Assembly: GCA_016946835.1 (NCBI GenBank)
Contig: JACVTC010000070.1
Location: 64,001-128,000 of the forward strand
Reading direction: 5' to 3'
Source: Neocallimastix lanati (nom. inval.)
Taxonomy: Eukaryota > Neocallimastigomycota > Neocallimastigomycetes > Neocallimastigales > Neocallimastigaceae
DNA length: 64,000 nucleotides
In this document: positions 40,897-57,744 of the stretch, one piece after another
Position numbering within the stretch: the first letter of the stretch is position 1
Layout: each line of letters starts with the position of its first letter
Made by a program: the position numbers and the translations under genes
Notes under the pieces: generated by a model
Seen by the model: only the letters and a program-made list of their open reading frames with translations
Database searches by the model: none
Told to the model about the DNA's origin: nothing

Positions 40897-43800
40897 AAAA
40901 AGAAAAAAAATAAAATAAAAATTATTATTATTAGATCTATATATTTAATTATTGAATATGTTACATTTAAATTTATTATATTTAATTTGAGATTTTAATA
41001 AAAAAAAGTTTTAACCATATATAGAATGAATCACAAAAAATTATTAGTAATTGTAATTTCCATATATGTAAAATTCAGTAAGACTTAATACAATTACTAA
41101 ATATACCTATCTATTATAATATCAATAATGTTATAGATAATAAATTATAAAGACTGTAATTTGATATTAACTATTAAATACAAATTTCATGAGCCTAAAT
41201 AAAAATATAATTTAATTAAATAATCTAAAAAATCATTAATATTTATTATACAGTATGTTATAATACTAATTCTAAATTAAAATTAACCTTTTAATTATAT
41301 TTCTCAAATGAAGATCATTAATTTTTTTTTTTTGTTAATCTTAAAGATTTTATGTTACAATAATTGCCATAATTATCACTATTTATTATTTTTTTATTAT
41401 AGAATTAGTAATGCATTAAGAATGGCTTTGAAAATGAAGTTTATTTCTTAAGAAAAAACAAATAAAAAAAAATAAATAACAAAAAAATAAAATAAAATAA
41501 AAACTTTAACTATTATTAAATCAATTTAATTTAAAATATTTAAATTTATAATAATTAATAAATAAAATCATCCATAAATATTATAATATAATCTATAAAT
41601 AATATTATTTATTGAATTTTAGGGGATTCTAGGTATTAAAATTTATTAGTCATTATTAACTTTATAATCATATTTATAATCATATGATTTAAATAATGCT
41701 ATAGTCACACATGTATTATTAAATTATAAATTTTAATGTATTAATCATAAGACAATGTTGTACATGTATAACATAATATGTAATTATTAATAAATTTATT
41801 TCCATAAATAAATAATAAAGATTACATAACTTTATTTTATAATAACTTCAATAATTTATTGATAATCATGATTTATTTTAATTAATTATTTAAAAATTAT
41901 AATAATTTTAATTATAATAAATTTACTTCTTAATATAAATTTAATAGTATATAGAAATATACTAAATCTTTACTTTTTTAACTTATAATTAAGATATGAA
42001 ATTAATTAAATTATAACTACAACTTGAGTCTATAGTAATTCAAAGGTCATATATCTTTGAATCGAAAGTTATATCTTAAATGAATATTTTTATATGTAAT
42101 TATCTATAAAAAATAAAAATAGTTATTTATGTTAATTGAAAATAATATTAATATTAATATATAATTTATTCTCTTTTTTATTACTAAATAATAAATATAA
42201 ATACAACTCAGAAGAAAAATTAATATGTAAGTGAATGTTTTGAAACAAAAAAAAAAAAAAAAAAAAAACAATATATATTTAATATAAAAAAATTGATATA
42301 ATAAAATTTTATATTGAACTGTCTATATAATAATTAATGCGGTATAATACTTTTAATATATAATTAATATATTAGTATATTAATGTTATATATAATAATA
42401 CAAATATTTTAAATTAATAAATAGAAAATAAGAAAAAAAAAAAACAGAAAAACTTTAAAAGATATAAAATAATTAAAATGAGTTAAATAAAATTTGACAA
42501 AATCAAAAAAAAAAGTAGGAGTAAAAAACTTTAACTATATATGAACTTTAATTATTATAGTTATAATACATAGTTCAACATAAAAAAAAAGATTAATTCA
42601 AATAATAATATTTCTTATTTTTTATATAGTCAAAAAAAAAAAAATAAAAAAAAAAGGAAAAAATAAAATAAAAAATTATATTTATCAAGTGAATAGGGAC
42701 AATATAAATTACTTCAAACAAAAATATAATACTTCGCCTATAAAATAAAAAGATAAAAACAATATATTCTATTCGTTTTTAAAGAATTATAAATATTAAG
42801 GATAACTAAATGTAATTTTATAATATATAAACTAGTCTGGATAATATTGATATTTTAAAAACTGATTATTATTATTTTTTTTTATAAATAAGGATTATAA
42901 GAGATTAATATTTATTTCATAAAACATAATAATATGAAATATTTTTTTTTTATAATTTCCAATACAATTATTATGAAATATTTTGTTAAATATTTAAATT
43001 TTATAAAATTATAAATTATGCATATGATAATTGCTTATTATTATTATCATTATTATTTGATTGGGTTTGATTTGATTTTGAATTTTTAAAAATAAAAATT
43101 TATAAAATAATAATAAATAGAATTTAAATAATAAAATATATTAAATATAAATAAAACTAATTATTAAAAAAAATTAATTTTATTTTTATTAAATAAATGA
43201 AAATAATTAATTAATAAAGTTAATTAAAACAGTAAATCCAATATATTATAGTTTAATATTAGTAGGATAAAAAGGTAAATTCTATTCATAAACAAATATA
43301 TTCATTTCATAATTTAATTTATTTTGATTTTAGGATAAATTAATTTACATAATTATTAGTAAATATATTGAAAATTTAATTTGTACATAATCTAATATAC
43401 TTGTACTTATAATTAATAAATTCTTTTTTTTTTTTCTAATTTCATTTTTAATATATACCAATTTAATTATTAATAACTAATTTAGTTTATTTTAGTTGGT
43501 TTTTTTCCATCATAATGCTTTCCATTTTTAAATGAAATTACACAATGAATCCAAAAAAAGTAAAAGATCAAATTTAATAAATTAAGAAATAACTAAAAGA
43601 GAAAGTACTTTAATTTTTTTATAAATAATAGGAGAAACAAAATTATACATTTTATATTAAATTAATATATCTTGTGTACGGGTAGTTTTAAGATGAGGCG
43701 TACAACAAATATATAATACTATTAGATATTAATACAGTATAAACAACAAAGCAATTCATTATATATATGTTACAACTCATTATGAATATAAATTTCGACA

Positions 43801-44056
43801 TAAATATATGTAGAATAATTCATAAATTTTATTGATAAAATAAAAACAATGTATTATAAATTATTCATTTATTATTAAACAATTTTTTTTTTAAATAAAA
43901 AAATATGATAAACTAATAATAATTATAACAATAATTACAATAATAAGTATAATAATATATAAAAATCAATAGACAATAACATTTCATTTTAACATATATA
44001 TTTATTTAATTATATAAAATACAATTTCAGTTAGAATTATAGAAATATTTTATTTA

Positions 44057-44150
44057 TTTTTTGAATTAAATAATAAAAATAACTACATATAATTTAGGTA
44101 TTTATTTTTTGTATTAAAATAATAAAAATAACTACATATAATTTAGGCAA
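44057..44150. repeat. Direct tandem duplication, unit about 47 bp
   Basis: The segment ending in AACTACATATAATTTAGG appears at about 44081-44098 and again at about 44130-44147, with matching sequence before each. Confidence 0.8.
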
Positions 44151-44417
44151 ACTCTAAGTTTTTCTATTACTTTAGAATAATTACATCAATAAATAAAATT
44201 ATAATATTTTTATTTTTAATACTTTTTTTTTTTCTTATTAAATTTAAAATACGACAAAGATAAATATTATTAAAAAAAGTTTTGAAGATTAAATAATTAA
44301 TATTTTATTAAATAAATAAAATAGTTTATATATTTTAATTTTTATTTTATTCTATTTTAGTATTTTAATTTTAATATTTAAAATAAAAATTTGAGCAAAC
44401 TTTAGGATAATAATCTT

Positions 44418-44424
<7 letters not shown>

Positions 44425-44465
<41 letters not shown>
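44425..44465. repeat. (TA)n dinucleotide run
   Basis: About 20 uninterrupted TA units. Shorter TA runs occur throughout the window (for example about 3893-3920 and 52783-52814). Confidence 0.9.
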
Positions 44466-44468
<3 letters not shown>

Positions 44469-45251
44469 TTTGTTATCATAATATATATATTTTTATTTAA
44501 TATTTTTGATGTTTTATTATATTAATAATAATATTAAAGTTTTAATATATATATACTTTTATAAAAATTCTATATAAAAATTACTTTATATAAGTTACCT
44601 TTAATATAAACGTAATTATTCAATGTAATATGAATCTTAAATCTTTTATATAAATATATTTATATATTATTATAATTTAATTGTTATTATTATATTATAT
44701 TTAAATTCTTATTTAATACTACTTGGCGAAAATAAAAAAAAAACTTTATATTTGGATATGATTTGACATATAAAGAATAAATATAAAATCTAACAAGGTT
44801 TAATAATTCAAAAACCTTTAATTTTAAAACACAAACAAATAAACAAAACAAAACGAAACAAAAGAAGATATTTAATAATAAAATATAACAATAATAATAA
44901 TAATAATAATAAATGAAATATTAATAAATTTTGGCAAATTTAAATTTAATTGATTTTTAATTATTTAAAAATTAAAAATTACAAATATTAAAAAACATAA
45001 TAATAATAAAAATAAAAATAAAAAAAAAAGAACATTTTTATATAATTTATTTTAAATATGTTTTTCTTTTTCTTTTTATTTTTTATTACATCAATAATTA
45101 TTATTAGTTTATTAATCTTGAAATTTAATAATATGAATAATTTTTTTTTAATAAAATTTAGTAAAAATTTCATATTTACTTGTTATTTAAGTAATTTTTT
45201 TTATATACATTATTATATATAAATATAAATAAATATATTAAAAATTAACTA

Positions 45252-45282
<31 letters not shown>

Positions 45283-46199
45283 CAAAGGATCAAAATATTT
45301 AATACATTATTTTTTTTTATTTTTTTATAGTAAATTTAAAGATGAAAATATTTTTATATTTTCATTTAATTAGAAAAAATATATATTTTATCAGTTGTTA
45401 TTTTAACTATTACAGTTATAAATATGGCTAATTTTTAACATAATTAAAATGTTTATATTCAATTGATATAATAATAATAATAATTAAAATAATAAAATTT
45501 TATATAATTATTTTCTTGATTTTTAAAGTTCATTATAAAAATTAATTTAGTAATTAATGTAATAATACAGAACTTAAAATTCGTTATTTATTATCTATTA
45601 TTTTATTAATTTTAAATAAAATTAATAAATTTAATGCATAAATTTATAATCAACATAATTAATTAATTGTGAACCTTAATTTTTAGGTTAAAATTCTTGA
45701 TGATCATAAAATTAATGAATTTATATTATTATAATTACTTATTATTATAACCATTTTTATTATTTAAATTAGTATTATAATTATAAACTAATGATAATAT
45801 AATAGAATTCTTTATATGAACTAGGAAAAGTAATGAAAATTTGGAAAAAAAAGAGAAAATAATATATTTTATTCAAATAAATTTACGATTAAAAATCTAA
45901 TCATATCAATTGAACTATATTTTTTCATAGCATATTAATATATATTCATTATTAACACATATATATTTAAAATTATTAAAATTTAATTTATTAATATGTA
46001 ATTGAAAAGTTTATAGATAAAGCTTTTAACAATTAATATTTAAATCCGATTATTATTATAAAAATTTTGTTTATACATTCTATTTATACTTCAGCCATTT
46101 TTATATAATAAAATTAATTACAATTTATAAATTCCACATTATTTAAGTTAATAAAGAAAACAAAAATAAAACAAAATTAAGTATAAAATATATTAATAT

Positions 46200-46560
46200 A
46201 AACAAATACTTCAAGTATATGTAGTATTTCCATCTTTCAATGGATGGTATAACTTTTTAACTATATCGGGGCTTTGTACCAGTTTATAGTTATTATCATT
46301 ATTTTTCTTTGTTTTTCTTTATCTCATAGCAGTGAAACTTTAATCATATTTATAATATTTATTGTTATTAGGAATGCCCTTATAGTTTATGCGTAAAAGC
46401 ATACTATAAGTGGTTTATCTTTCCATATACTAAGTTCAAGTATAATGATAATATTATCATGAGTAGGAAATATTCAATGAGATTAAAAAATTATATTAAT
46501 AGGTAGTAGGGTAACAATCTAATTTGCGAAACTGTAGCAGAATATTATGAATTTGGAAGT
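46200..46560. other. Mixed-composition block with bulged hairpin
   Basis: About 350 bases with clearly more G and C than the surrounding desert. Inside it, 46379-46410 folds into CTTATAG-TT-TATGC, loop GTAAAA, GCATA-CTATAAG, a 12-bp stem with a two-base bulge. No open frame and no recognised motif is present. It could be a relic of a transposon or a non-coding RNA locus. Confidence 0.35.
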
Positions 46561-47978
46561 TAAGTTTAAAAATTTATTAAGAATTATTAATTAAAATGAA
46601 AACCTTTTTTTTTTAAAAAAAAAAATTATTCATGTAATGCATACAATAGTACCCTTCTATATTATAATTATTACTTTAAATAAAAATAAACATATTATTT
46701 AATAAAAAATTTTAAATAATATATATATATATAAACATCTTTGATATTATTTTTTATTGCTAAAAATAATATTAATTTGAAAGTTTAAATTAAAATTAAT
46801 AGGAAAAATAATTATATCTTTATAGTTTAATTAAAAATATAATTAAAAAAAAATAAAAATAAAAATAAAATTGAAACCAATTTAAATTAAATTTAAATAT
46901 TAAAGTAATAAGATTTTAAAATATATTTAATTATTTCTTATAAATTTGGTTTAATATAAATATTATAGTTATTGTATTTTAAATCAAATCTTAAGAATCA
47001 TTTGGCCTCTAAATTTATTATTTCTATTATTAATATTAAATATATAATTTATAAAATAAAATTTTATTTATAATAAATAAATAAAAATTATTTTATATTG
47101 ATAAGTTTTTATCAATATAAAATAATTTTTAAAACTATCTTTTAAATTAAAATAAACATACCAATAAAATATTTATATAAAATATTAAAGTTTTTTTGTA
47201 ACATATTGAATATATATTTAATAAAAATTAAATTATAAATCTAATTAAAATAATAAAAACTATATTTTTATTATTAATTCTGAAAAATATTCATTATAAA
47301 ATTTTTCATTATTGTCACTTTTTTTTTTTTTTTTTTTTTTAGAATAAATATTAAAATTAAATAACTAATTCAAATAAATGATATGATTAAATTGATTCAA
47401 AAATAAAATAAAAAAATAAAGAAAAAACAGTTTTTATAAATAGATAAATAAATTGTTATTATAAATTTTTTTTTATTATTATTTGTTTTCAATAAAAAAC
47501 ATAAGAGATAAAGTTTTATAATATTCTTTATTTAATACATGATATATTATTATTATTAAAGTTAAAATAATATTATAAATATAATTTCATTTAAGGAATA
47601 TTATAAGGGAATTTTAAGTGATAACATGATAAGAGGATGTGAATTTTTAATTTTTTATTTTTTATTTTTTTTTTAATTCTCCATATGAATTTTCAAAATA
47701 TATTATATATTTTTTTTAAATAATGGAAAATTTATTTATATTTATATTAATAATGTTGAAATGGTGAAGAATACTAAAATATTTTCATAAAAAATAATTC
47801 ATATGTACCGTTTCCCCTATAGTATTAGATTAAATTAATTTATATTTATATATATTAATTTAAAATAAGTTTCTTATAAATATTATAATATATTTAAATA
47901 AATTTGTAATTTTAAATTTCCTGTTTTAATTAAAATAATTATTAATATTTTAATTAAAAATTTCAAAAATAGAAATAA

Positions 47979-48014
<36 letters not shown>

Positions 48015-48035
48015 AATAAATAATAATAATAATAG

Positions 48036-48073
<38 letters not shown>

Positions 48074-49711
48074 TAATAAGTAATAAAAAAAATCACACCT
48101 TCTTAAGTAATGAAATGTAATATTTTATTATATTTAATGAATTTAATGTCATTTTCATATATAAAAAAATAAATATTAAATTTCAAAAGATAATGAAATA
48201 TTATTGTTTTGCCCTATATTTCTGCTTATTTTATTATTATCTTTTTTAATCACTACAACCATTTCAGCTTTTTATGAATTCTAGAACACTACTTTTTATC
48301 ACTTTAGAATATACGAATGAATTATTAAATATATATATTAATATTTAGATTTAGATTTATATATTGTTAATTAATATTTATTTATTTATTTATTTATTTT
48401 TATAGATAAATATAATAATCCATATAAGAAGTTCATGGTATAACAAATATATCTATATTTATAATATTTAATATAAAAAAAATAATACAAATTTAAAATT
48501 CTAGACTTATACAAAAAGTTTATTACTTTTTGTATCATAAAAACAATAATTTATGTATGTTCCTAAATAAAATTTATAATATTTAACGTTTCCTATATTT
48601 TTTTACACACAATTTTTTTTATTGTATTATACTATAAATCACAAATTAATATGTTTTTTATTTACATTAATTAAGAACCAACTTAATAATATATTTAGTA
48701 CTTGAAATGTCCATATTTAAAATATATATATATTTTTTTTAAAAAAAAGGTTTAAAATATAAATTTAGTACAGTAATGATATAACATTTTCCTAGCAATT
48801 TTAACTGTTCTATATAGTTATTTGTTTATTGTTTATTGTTATTTTATTTTTATTTTTTTAAATAAAAATTTTTTTGATAAATTGATTGGTTATAATTTTA
48901 ATACTAAATCTTTTCTGTATTTTCACAAAAAAAAAAAAAAAAGGATTTAAAAAAATAAAATATAAATAATATATATAATATTGTAATAAATATCTAAATT
49001 TTGTATTATGAATATTATGTTTAAAACTTTTCTCCTTTTTATTTTTCTTTTCTTTTTTTATAGAATTTTTTTTTATTTTAATTCTAGAATTCATTTTTAT
49101 TAAAATTTTTCTTTTTTATTAAAAAAAGAAATTAATGTTGTACAATAAAAAAAAATTATGGTAAATTAAAAATTTTTGTTATATATAATATTCTTAATCA
49201 TTTTTTATGGCTTAGACAAATTTTCTTAATATTTATTATAATTATACAAAAAAATAACATATAATATTATTATTACTGTCAAATATCATTAATATTAATG
49301 AAACTTAATTATATTATTATTATTATTATTTTTTAATTTTCAAACTAAATTAGATATTATTATTTTTTAATTTTCAAACTAAATTAGATATTATTATTTT
49401 TTTAATTTTATTTTCTTATAAACGTTTACTTATAATAAATGATTAACAAATGTTTCAAGCTCTTATTAATATGTAAAAATGATTCATAATTAATTGACAG
49501 ATGATAATTATCTTATAATGGATATGCCTAGACTTTTATAATTAAAATTATGTAACCTCAATAACGAATTAAAAAATGATTATTTAAAAATTTTATAAAT
49601 GTATGTTTCATCTCATATTGAATTAATTCAATTAAACTTACTTTTATTTAAGCCTTGTCCTTTTATAGTAATACTTAATTAATTTTGTTTTTATTTTTAT
49701 TTTTCTATTTT

Positions 49712-49756
<45 letters not shown>

Positions 49757-52700
49757 CATCAATAAACATTGAAGTATTTAATTTAATAGAATTATTTCAA
49801 TTATTTAGATAAATAGTAAAAAAAATTATCGATGAAATAAAATAAAATAAAATAAAATAAAATAAAATAAAATAAAATAAAATAAAATAAAATTATATGA
49901 TATAAAAATATAATATAAAAATAATATAAAAATATATAAAAAAAAAATACTAATTTCTAATTTATTTTATATTGCAAATTTAATTGAAATAAAATGAAAT
50001 AATAATTTTTATTTATCATAAAATATTAAAATTAAAAACAAAAATTTGATTATTTATAATTAATATTTTAATATTAATTAAAAACACCCTTTTTAGAATT
50101 TCCTTATTTTTTCTTTTTTAAATAAAATCTGTTTTACCAATTATTTCTGTTCTGTACTCTTATATAATAAATTAAACCATTATATTATTTATTATTTTAT
50201 AACTTTTTTTTTTTTTGTTATTGTAATATAAAATTGGATAAAAATTTAAACCTTAATCAATATTTAAAGATTTACAATTAAAATCACAAATCTTTTTATT
50301 AAAAAATTTTTTTCAAACAAAATTGGAAACTTTTTTATGATAATTATTTTTGAAATAAAAGGTTAAAATTTTTTTTATCATCATTTTATTATAATATATA
50401 TAATATTAAACATTTTACATATATCGATATTGTTATTTATTTATAGTTATTTTAATTATAAAATAACTATACTATTATTAAATTACTATAAATAATATTT
50501 AAACTATCTTAATATTATTTATTATTATTATTACTATTATTATAAACAACTTTTCTATTTTTTTTTTTTATCTTAGTGTTATCATAATTTTTATTACATA
50601 AAGTTTTTTTTTTATTTTTTTTTATTATTAGTTATTACTGTTTTTGTAAATAATATAATTTTTTTTTTAAATAATAAATTTTACCAAATATTAGCTTTAT
50701 CTGGCTTTCCTTAATTGTAAACTAATTGTTTTAAAATATATTAGAAAATTCCAACTGTAACAATTTCTTTGGTCACAATAAAAAATAATTATAATAAGTG
50801 ATAAAATTATTGTATTGTTTTAACTTAAATAAGGAAATAAAAAATTAATATAATAAAAAATAAACAATAAAAGAAAAAAAAATTTTTTATATTAATATCA
50901 ATAAAAATCATAATTATAATAAAGATTATTTAAGAATTAATTTAATAATAACGTAATAATTAATATTATTAATATGATTAAAGGTTATCATATATATTTT
51001 AAATAAATATAATAATCTTTAAATTTTAAATATTCCATTATTCATTTCAAATAATCATGAATGTCCTTTATTCTTTAGCTATTGCCTTAAAATTAATATT
51101 TGAAAGTATATTTATTAAAAATGATAAATTTAAAAATTTGATAATACATATTATATATTAATAACTAAATTGAAAATTTTAATTATTAATATATGATATT
51201 TAAATTTAAATATTAAAATATTATATTATAATAAATTATTTCAAAAATATTAAATAATAACAAAAGTAATTATTGTTTTACACATCACTAAATGACTATA
51301 ATATAATTAATGTTATTAATAAAAGTAAATAAAATTGTAATAAGAATAATAAAAATAATTAATAAATTTAATTCATTAGTTTTAAATAATTTTGGTCAAT
51401 GGTAAAACAAAGAAGAATTAATACTTTAAAAATTATATAAAAAGATTAAGATTTTAATGAATCATTTTATTGTTTTTACTATTAGTACAGGTAAAAAAAA
51501 AATCGAAATTGTGAAAATTACTTTTATATATATATATAATAAAAAGAAAAAAATATAATGATTCTTACAATTTCATCATATATCAATATTCATTTTTTTT
51601 TAAAAAAAAGTTTCTTAGTATTTTATTTTTTTGTTATATATTAATAATAATAATGAAAAATATAATAAAATATTATATATTAAATATTAAAAAAAAAAAA
51701 AAAAAAAAGAAAAACCATAAATAGATTTATAATATTATATATATTTTTTAATACAGTTCAAATAATTTTTTTTTTTTTATTTATTATTAGTGATTTTTAA
51801 TTAATAAAGAAAGAATATACCGGAATAATTATATATTAATGTAGTTTTTATTAGTTTTTTTTTTAATATAGTTCTTATTTTTTTATATTTTAAATATTTA
51901 TAAATTTACAAATTTATACAAATTTAATTTATATTTTAAATGTAATAATTTTTTTTTAATTAATGATATTAAATAATATAATTTTTACTTTTTTTTTTTA
52001 ATATGTTGTAATTGCTATATTAATAAATTTAACAATAATTAATATATAAAAATTCCTTTTCTTTTCTTTTTTTTTTTTAATAATTAATGATATTAGTTTT
52101 ATATTAATATATATTAATATAATTATTAGTTTTTTATCCAAAGCATTACTATTGTATATAATATTTTTTAATTATTTTTATACAATTTATTGTTCTTGTT
52201 ATAAATGATCATCTTTTCTATTTAATTTAATTTATTTTTATTTATTTTTTTTTTAGAAATTGATGGGAAAATTTTTTTTTTTTATAAATTTTTATATTTT
52301 ATTATATATTTTTTTTATATTATTAACTTTCATAATAATGAAATTTATATTTCATTATTCAATGGTAAAATATGAATATATTAAAAGTAATAAATAAAAT
52401 GTATAACATATTAATTATTTATGAAATTATTAAACATTATTTTATTCGAACTTTTTTTTTTTAATGAAATGTTTTTGTTGTAATTAATATAAAATAAAAT
52501 TTTTAATATTAAATTATTATTATTATTTATTTAATATTATTATTATATATCAAAAATATTATACTTTTTTCTTTTGGGCTTTTTAATAAGACAATAATGC
52601 TTTAGAGATATATGATTTAAAGTATATATAAAAATAATATACATAATCAAATAAATTATAATTATAGATTATAATCTACAGAAAATAAATATATTATGAT

Positions 52701-52780
52701 TTTATATGTTTATATTTTTATAATAATGATAATAATCTAATTATATTAAAATTAAATAGATCATATTTATATTCTTGGAT

Positions 52781-52830
<50 letters not shown>

Positions 52831-53784
52831 CTTTATTCAATATAAGAAAATAATGACTAAATTAAAATGATTAAAAGATAATTTAAATTTTTAAATAATT
52901 AAGTATATATATATTTTTTATTTTCATTGATATATAAATTTATATTTTTATAAATATCTATAATTTATAATATAGTATGATATATTATATATATATATAT
53001 ATAATTTAATAAAAATACTATTATCAAAATTGAAGAAATTTTTGATGTATTATTTATTTTATTTATTTTTATTTTTTTTTTTTTAAAAAAAAAAGAAAAA
53101 AAATTTACAACTGTTAATTAATAACCTTATTAATTAATAATTAATAATTTTATCATTTAACTATTTATATTATTAATAGTATTATTGATGTATTTAAAAT
53201 GATTTTGTAGTAGAAAATGTGTAGTAGTAATTGTGTAGTAGTAATTGTTTAGTGGTAGTTAGGAGAATAGTTATGAATAAATAATGTATAAAAATACCTT
53301 CCATTACTAAATATATTTTTAATACAAATATTGAATTAAATTTAAATTAAAGAAGTTTTGATCAAAAAAGATAATTTTTTTTTATTGCGTAATATCATAA
53401 TATATATTTTAAAATAATTTTCAATGGTTTCATTAGTAGTATAAATATATTTAAAAAATAAATCATTGATATTTACAAAAGATCAGTGAAATTAAAAATG
53501 AATTTTCTTAAAGAATTCAGAGTTTTTCTCTCTTATATATTATTTATATATAGTGAAAAGTGTTTTAAAACTTGTATATCATATCCATATTTTTCTAATT
53601 ACTTTCTAATTTTTATAGCAATATAACTGTTTTTCTAACATTATAGATATTCATATTTCAAACAAACTAATAAATAACAAATTAATAAATTTTTTAAAGT
53701 TAAATATAATATTCACATTCATAAAATATGTTATTGATTAAATATTTTATGTTTTTAGCTTAAAAATGTAATATATTTTTATTC

Positions 53785-53818
<34 letters not shown>

Positions 53819-53873
53819 GTATTATTAATTATTTTATACTATTATGTGATAATAATAAATAATAAATAATTTA

Positions 53874-53909
<36 letters not shown>

Positions 53910-54534
53910 TTTTCAAATTAACATTTTATATCTAATATATAAAAGTAATTTTTGTAATAACTCTCCTTTCCGTAAAATAAAATTATTATTACATTAATTA
54001 TTTTTCTATCAATAAATGTTTATGAAATATTATTACAAAGATTAAAATAGAAATGTTTCTAACCAATTTTAAATATTACAGAGATTTTTTTTTTTTTAAT
54101 ATTTTTGAGTATAAGATTAATTAATTATAAAATACTGATTATGTGTATTAACAGTAAGGCTAAAGCAAAAATTTTTTTATTTAAATAAAAAAAAATTATA
54201 GATTTTTAATCCTCTTCTTAACTTTAAAATTATATTCTTCATGCTATATCTAATTCTTTTATTAACGATAAAGCTTTATTTAACATTTTAAAAGATGTAT
54301 AATTTTCTTTTTGGTTCTATTTAAAACCATAAATTGTAATTTGGATTATTAATAAATATAACTAGATATTCAACTCTAAACTTGTATAATTAAAAATAAA
54401 TTCAACTTTTTATAGTTAAACTTTTTCCAGAAATATTTATATTTTTCTAATTCCATTCAAAGATATCGCAAAATTTTTAATACTTCTTTTCCTTATTTTT
54501 TATTTTTATTTTTATTTTTTTATTATTTTTCTCT

Positions 54535-54575
<41 letters not shown>

Positions 54576-55224
54576 TTTTATTTTCTTTAGTAAAGAATAT
54601 TAAAACACATAAGAAATTTCAATGAAATTAGTATTGCTTATGTATATAGTACCGAATAACTTTTTTTTTTTTTAAAAAAAAAAAAAAAACATTCAAAAAT
54701 CAAACCATAGTATTAAAGTAATAAATCATAATAATTCAAAAGTTCATTTCCTCCAAATAAATTTTTAATACTATTTTTCTTTTTTGAAGTAATGTTTTAT
54801 TTTTAATATTTTATTTTTATTTATTATTTATTTTTAATACATTTCCATTTAAACATATAACTCAACAAATAAATAATTAATTAATTTAAATATATAAATA
54901 ATTTAGAGAGAATTTCTTAAAATCTTTCTATTGTTTAAAATTATTCTTTTTCTATATCATAATATTCTAATCAATAACAATTATAATATTTTCCAAAATT
55001 TTATTTTTTTTTTTCTTTTAAATAAATATCCATTTATGAAATGATATATATATATATATATAATATATAATTATTTACAAATTAATAAATTAAACTTCAC
55101 ACAACTTCTACTAGTTTTCCATATTTATATATTAATAATATGATTACAATGAAATTTATTATATATATTTTCATCATTCAACCTAATACATATTAAACTA
55201 CCTATAAATATGTATATTCAAATG

Positions 55225-55263
<39 letters not shown>

Positions 55264-55358
55264 AAAATGAGTAATGCTAATAATAAAATATAAGCATATA
55301 TATACAAAATTAAAATATTAGCAAAAAATTGACTTTTATAAACAAGCATTTGTAAATT

Positions 55359-55390
<32 letters not shown>

Positions 55391-55625
55391 TAAATATTTT
55401 TAAAATTCAATTTTTTTTTTTTTTTTCTTTCCTTCTTTCTGTCTTTCTTTCTTTAATTATATATATAATTTATTGGTAATTACTTTTATTATAAGTTTAA
55501 ATTATAATTAGATACTGTAAAATGATGAAATTCATTTTTAATTTGATAGAGCATTTTTAAGTTACTTTAATATTATGATTAAAATAAAAAATAAAAAAAT
55601 TAAAAAAAAAAAAAAAAAAAATGAA

Positions 55626-55704
<79 letters not shown>

Positions 55705-55840
55705 AAAATAAATAAAAATAAAAATAATAAAAAATAAAAAATAAAATAAATAAAAATAAAAATAATAAAAAACAAAATAAAATAAAAATAAAATTAAAAA
55801 AAAAAAATAAAATTAAAAAATAAAAAAAAAAATGAAATTA

Positions 55841-55885
<45 letters not shown>

Positions 55886-55958
55886 TAAAAAATAAAATAA
55901 TAAATATAAAATATAAAGATATTATATATTCTTTAAAAACTATTTAATATTTATATTT
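46561..55958. other. Gene desert, right part
   Basis: No gene is seen. Simple-sequence content includes AAAT/AAT arrays (about 47985-48075), an AAAAT array (about 49839-49893), poly-T tracts (about 49718-49756, 53877-53907, 54539-54573), poly-A (about 55230-55261) and TAA arrays (about 55629-55700, 55842-55880). Lys- or Ile-rich frames such as that near 48858-49094 come from A/T sequence. Confidence 0.75.
47083..47130. repeat. Perfect 22-bp inverted repeat (hairpin)
   Basis: Arms 47083-47104 and 47109-47130 are exact reverse complements with a four-base loop GTTT; the stem includes ATATTGATAA paired with TTATCAATAT. Confidence 0.9.

Positions 55959-57744
<1,786 letters not shown>

Larger units (their letters stand above)
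39911..46199. other. Gene desert, middle part
   Basis: No gene is seen. It holds tandem duplications near 40194-40300 and 44057-44148, A-rich tracts near 40858-40910 and 42246-42268, a TA run at about 44425-44465 and a small GC-containing hairpin at 43675-43704. Frames near 44988-45173 are low complexity. Confidence 0.7.

Noticed and set aside
48858-49094. Lys-rich 78-codon minus-strand frame
   Set aside because: Low-complexity A/T DNA, no splice partners and no motif.
55557-55775. Poly-Ile/Phe frame on the minus strand
   Set aside because: Translation of TAA and AAAAT arrays; not a protein signal.
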